NCBI GenBank assembly: GCA_025963725.1
Contig: JAOQAE010000004.1
Span: 493,616 to 557,615, forward strand
Reading direction: 5' to 3'
Source: Bacteroidota bacterium
GTDB taxonomy: Bacteria; Bacteroidota; Bacteroidia; 2-12-FULL-35-15
DNA length: 64,000 nt
Below are positions 60,946-64,000 of this stretch, one piece after another. How positions within the stretch are numbered: position 1 is the first letter of the stretch; the number at the start of each line of letters is the position of its first letter. Below the pieces are notes generated by a model. It was not told where the DNA came from and ran no database searches. It saw only the letters and a program-made list of their open reading frames with translations. Position numbers and translations under genes: made by a program.

Positions 60946-60953
60946 CAAATATA
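60946..60953 (-). promoter_or_regulatory. -7 element of the A-B-A'-B' operon
   Basis: On the - strand TATATTTG, 47 bases before the ATG of A. No clear -33. Confidence 0.45.
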
Positions 60954-61062
60954 ATATTTTGTTTGAGTTCCTTTCGCGCTGCGGGAAATAATATAAGATG
61001 AGAACAGGGACCAACGGGCAGACACGATTATTTTTTTAACTTTACGCGTCTAAAATCCCCCT

Positions 61063-62832
61063 ATGAAAAAAATAGCCTTTTCCTTTTGCCTGTCTGTCGC
61101 GCTCGTTTCATGCGGCGGCGATAAGCAGCATGCCGATGCAAAGAACACGCAGAACCGCGATGCACAGTTCGATCATTACAAGGAAAATTTTGTAGAGGAG
61201 CTCTGGAAAGTATATCCCGGCTGGGCAAGCTCGCAGGGCTATCATAAGTACGACAGCGTGCTCGTGGTGCCCGATGAAGCATCCCGCGCAAAGGAAATGG
61301 CCTTCGCAAAAGCAAACCTCGACTCCCTGAAAAGCTACGATCTCAGCTCGCTTTCCGACAATAACAAAACGGATTACCACATGATCGAAAATCAGCTGAA
61401 CGGGATCGAATGGAACATCACCGGCCTGAAGTCGTTCGAGTGGAACCCTTCCGAGTATAATGTTTCCGGCGCTTTTGCTGAAATGCTGAATGGAAGCTAT
61501 GATTCACTGGATGTGCGGCTGCGTAATTTTTACTTAAAGATGGCGAACATCCCGGCTTTTTATGAAGCTGCGAAAAAGAACATTAAGAACCCTACAGTGG
61601 AGCATACGCACTTGGCGATCGACCAGAACCTTGGCGGGATCTCCGTGTTTGAAACGGATTTCCACGAGGCGCTGAACAAAACAAAGTTCGGCGAGCATGA
61701 AAAGCAGGCGATGGAAGCAACCGCAAAGCAGGCGGTGGATGCGATCAGAGGATATGCCGATTGGCTGAAAAAGCTCGATAACAAAACCCCGCGCAGCTTC
61801 CGCTTAGGCAATGAGCTGTATGCGAAAAAATTTGAATTTGATATACAGTCGGGCTACACCGCCGACCAGATCTACCAGAAAGCATTAAGGCATAAGAATT
61901 ACCTGCACCAGAAAATGTACGGGCTCACCGAAAAGCTCTGGCATAAATACCTTTCCGGCACGCATATTCCCGACGACAGCTTAAAGGCGATCCGCATGAT
62001 GATCGATAAAATTTCCGAGAAGCATGTGAAGGCCGATTCCTTCCAGGCAGCCATCTCACAGCAGCTCCCGGTGCTCATCGATTTTATAAAGAAGAAAGAC
62101 CTCATCTACATCGATCCTTCCAAGCCGCTGGTAGTGCGCAAGGAGCCTGATTACATGGCAGGCGTTGCAGGTGCGTCCATTTCTGCGCCCGGCCCTTATG
62201 ATAAGAACGGCAACACCTATTATAATGTAGGCAGCCTCTCCGGCTGGGACAAAGCCAAAGCGGAAAGCTACCTGCGTGAATACAATTATTACATCCTCCA
62301 GATCCTGAACATTCACGAAGCCATCCCGGGGCATTACACACAGCTGGTGTACAGCAACCAGTCGCCAAGCCTCATCAAATCACTATTCGGGAACAGCGCG
62401 ATGATCGAAGGCTGGGCCGTGTACACTGAGCGCATGATGCTTGAAAGCGGCTACGGCGATAATGCCGATGAAATGTGGCTGATGTATTATAAATGGAACC
62501 TGAGAAGCACCTGCAACACCATCCTCGATTACAGTGTCCATACCAAGGACATGAGTAAGGAAGATGCCATGCACCTGCTCGTGGATGAAGCCTTCCAGCA
62601 GAAAACCGAAGCGGAGAACAAATGGAAGAGGGTTTCTGTTACGCAGGTGCAGCTCTGCTGTTACTATACCGGCTATACCGAAATTTATGATTTCCGCGAA
62701 GAGCTGAAAAAGCAAATGGGCGATAAGTTCGACCTGAAAAAATTTCATGAAAAATTCCTGAGCTACGGAAGTGCCCCCGTGAAGTATATCAAAGAATTAA
62801 TGCTGGCGGAAATGAACCCACGCACCAACTAA
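61063..62832 (+). CDS. DUF885 family lipoprotein, putative metallopeptidase
   Basis: 589 residues. Lipobox ALVSC (Cys17) places it at the envelope. The zinc-binding segment is NIHEAIPGHYTQ (His418, Glu419, His424), with a downstream acidic motif EGWAVYTE (449-456), both hallmarks of DUF885 proteins, a large helical metallopeptidase group distantly related to M32/M3. Rest helical throughout. Substrates are probably peptides. It is divergent from the A-B module and 13 bases upstream of the FemAB-like gene. Confidence 0.9.
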   Translation: MKKIAFSFCLSVALVSCGGDKQHADAKNTQNRDAQFDHYKENFVEELWKVYPGWASSQGYHKYDSVLVVPDEASRAKEMAFAKANLDSLKSYDLSSLSDNNKTDYHMIENQLNGIEWNITGLKSFEWNPSEYNVSGAFAEMLNGSYDSLDVRLRNFYLKMANIPAFYEAAKKNIKNPTVEHTHLAIDQNLGGISVFETDFHEALNKTKFGEHEKQAMEATAKQAVDAIRGYADWLKKLDNKTPRSFRLGNELYAKKFEFDIQSGYTADQIYQKALRHKNYLHQKMYGLTEKLWHKYLSGTHIPDDSLKAIRMMIDKISEKHVKADSFQAAISQQLPVLIDFIKKKDLIYIDPSKPLVVRKEPDYMAGVAGASISAPGPYDKNGNTYYNVGSLSGWDKAKAESYLREYNYYILQILNIHEAIPGHYTQLVYSNQSPSLIKSLFGNSAMIEGWAVYTERMMLESGYGDNADEMWLMYYKWNLRSTCNTILDYSVHTKDMSKEDAMHLLVDEAFQQKTEAENKWKRVSVTQVQLCCYYTGYTEIYDFREELKKQMGDKFDLKKFHEKFLSYGSAPVKYIKELMLAEMNPRTN

Positions 62833-62845
62833 TTGTTAACTGAGT

Positions 62846-64000
62846 ATGCTCGTTTCCTGTAATAAAGTGCCCAATAAGAAGAGATCGGCAGTGCGTAAAA
62901 AAGCCTCCGGTTTTGCCTTTGCCGTATACGATTCTGTTTCCATGATCAATAAGGAACACTGGAACGGCATTGTGGGCCATGGCAGCGAATTCCTGGAGAT
63001 CCCTTTTTTATCCGTGATCGAGAGAACGCGGCCGGGGAACATGCGATTTCATTACGCCATTATTTACGACCAGGGAGAGCCGGTTGCCATCTCTTATTTC
63101 CAGGTCATCGATTTTTCTGCCGAAAGCTTCGACAGCATCCTCGAGCAGGACAATTCCGAATTTTCATGCTTCATCACCGATTATATTAAAAAGCACCTCG
63201 CCAATCACATCCTGCGCAGCGCCGATAAGATCAACATGCGCCTGCTCATTTGCGGAAATGCTTATGTAAGCGGAGAGCATGGCTTTACCTGTGCCCCTGG
63301 CGTGGATAAAACCGGGGTGATCGATGCGCTTGCCGATGTGATCTACCGCATCAGCCGCGCTGAAAAGCTCAGGGGGAAAATTGCCGCCGTGCTGGTGAAG
63401 GATTTTTATCCTGCCTCGCTCGAGCATGCCTCCGAGCTGGAAGAATACAAGTACCACGATTTTTTGGTGGAGCCCAATATGATCGTCGATATTCAGTGGC
63501 AAACCTTTGAAGAGTACCTGGGCGCCATGAGCAAAAAGTACCGGAACCGTGCAAAGAGCATTGTTAAAAAAGGTGTAGCCCTCGAGCGGAAGGAATTCAG
63601 TGCCGCCGAGATCCTCGCGAATGCGGCGGAGATCCAAACGCTGTTCAACAACGTTCACCTGAAGGCCAAATTCAGAATGGTTTCCGTGGATTCCGCTTAC
63701 TTTGCAGAGCTGAAAAGCACGCTCAGCGATAAATTCAGCTTTACAGGGTATTACCATAATGAAAAGCTGGTGGGCTTCCGTTCAGCCTTTACCCTGAACA
63801 ATGAGCTGGAAGCGCATTTCATTGGCCTCGACTATGAGGTGAACAAAGAGCTGGAAGTGTACCAGAACATCCTGTACGATTACATCATCGAAGCCATAAA
63901 GCTGGGCAAAAAGCAGCTGATCCTCGGGCGCACTGCATCTGAGATCAAAAGCACCGTAGGGGCCGAAGCGCACGAGCTTACCTGCTATATCCGCCACCGG
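62846..64000 (+). CDS. FemAB/GNAT-like acyltransferase (3' end outside window)
   Basis: 385 codons open to the last base; the stop lies beyond the window. It begins with the ATG at 62846, 13 bases after the DUF885 gene. Peptidoglycan-bridge (FemAB-like) and BioF2-type GNAT fold features: FAVYDSVSMINKEHWNG near the start, MSKKYRNRAKSIVKKG with the basic motif, LVGFRSAFTLNNELEAHFIGLDYEVNKEL, and LYDYIIEAIKLGKKQLILGRT near the end. Members join amino acids or acyl groups to envelope or small-molecule acceptors. No membrane helix or signal. Strand and frame are certain; the product is inferred. Confidence 0.8.
   Translation, partial: MLVSCNKVPNKKRSAVRKKASGFAFAVYDSVSMINKEHWNGIVGHGSEFLEIPFLSVIERTRPGNMRFHYAIIYDQGEPVAISYFQVIDFSAESFDSILEQDNSEFSCFITDYIKKHLANHILRSADKINMRLLICGNAYVSGEHGFTCAPGVDKTGVIDALADVIYRISRAEKLRGKIAAVLVKDFYPASLEHASELEEYKYHDFLVEPNMIVDIQWQTFEEYLGAMSKKYRNRAKSIVKKGVALERKEFSAAEILANAAEIQTLFNNVHLKAKFRMVSVDSAYFAELKSTLSDKFSFTGYYHNEKLVGFRSAFTLNNELEAHFIGLDYEVNKELEVYQNILYDYIIEAIKLGKKQLILGRTASEIKSTVGAEAHELTCYIRHR

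Overview
This window is chromosomal DNA of a Gram-negative member of the Bacteroidota. The evidence is: four secreted proteins ending in type IX secretion (Por) sorting domains with the FPNP/YPNP start; -7 promoter elements of the form TAnnTTTG; menaquinone synthesis by the futalosine route (mqnE); many lipoproteins, one with an acidic run after the lipid cysteine; weak Shine-Dalgarno sites and several TTG/GTG starts; and an S46 dipeptidyl peptidase. I cannot place it below phylum or class. No rRNA, tRNA, CRISPR array or complete insertion sequence was seen.

Layout. 1-4714 (+): the end of a Dlt-like cassette (adenylating enzyme, carrier protein, MBOAT acyltransferase, SGNH-like membrane protein, secreted protein). 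4770-9050 (-): small accessory genes, including two RibD/DHFR-fold reductases, a VOC protein and secreted proteins of unknown role. 9256-18494: ettA, an S46 peptidase, a secreted unknown, hisS, hutH and an orphan OmpR-type regulator. 18646-25117: mqnE, two type IX cargo proteins (one a propeller), a YihY-type membrane protein and a small barrel protein. 25175-28171 (-): pntAB. 28340-34438: GDPD, SGNH esterase, YkgJ-like protein, GNAT, PaiB-like flavoprotein, methyltransferase and ogt. 34536-40618 (-): a beta-oxidation block in the order fadN-fadA-fadE, preceded by a MarR regulator whose promoter is covered by two TATGCnTGCATA-type palindromes. 40741-47297 (+): TRIC channel, ECF sigma factor with a small membrane protein, a BNR-type type IX cargo protein, a UPF0316 protein and a surface lipoprotein. 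47521-51769 (-): a barrel protein and a PNGase F-related type IX cargo protein carrying a LamG insertion. 52114-56186: an unusual alpha/beta hydrolase next to an AT-rich insert with a NERD-helicase fusion and an orphan antitoxin-like gene. 56327-64000: S9 peptidase, a tandemly duplicated two-gene envelope module, a DUF885 lipoprotein, and a FemAB/GNAT-like gene that runs off the window.

How the genes fit together. Much of the window serves the cell envelope and peptide use: S46, S9 and DUF885 hydrolases, lipoproteins and secreted cargo. The fad block with its likely MarR regulator is a fatty-acid degradation unit. pntAB links NADH and NADPH pools. The strongest candidates for undescribed biology are the duplicated PEGA-like membrane protein plus lipoprotein module (58577-60898), the NERD-helicase island with its adjacent hydrolase (52114-56186), and the PNGase F-like protein with a split catalytic fold (48332-51769).

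The intergenic spaces hold at least six dispersed repeat families, called R1 to R6 below. Most can fold into hairpins.
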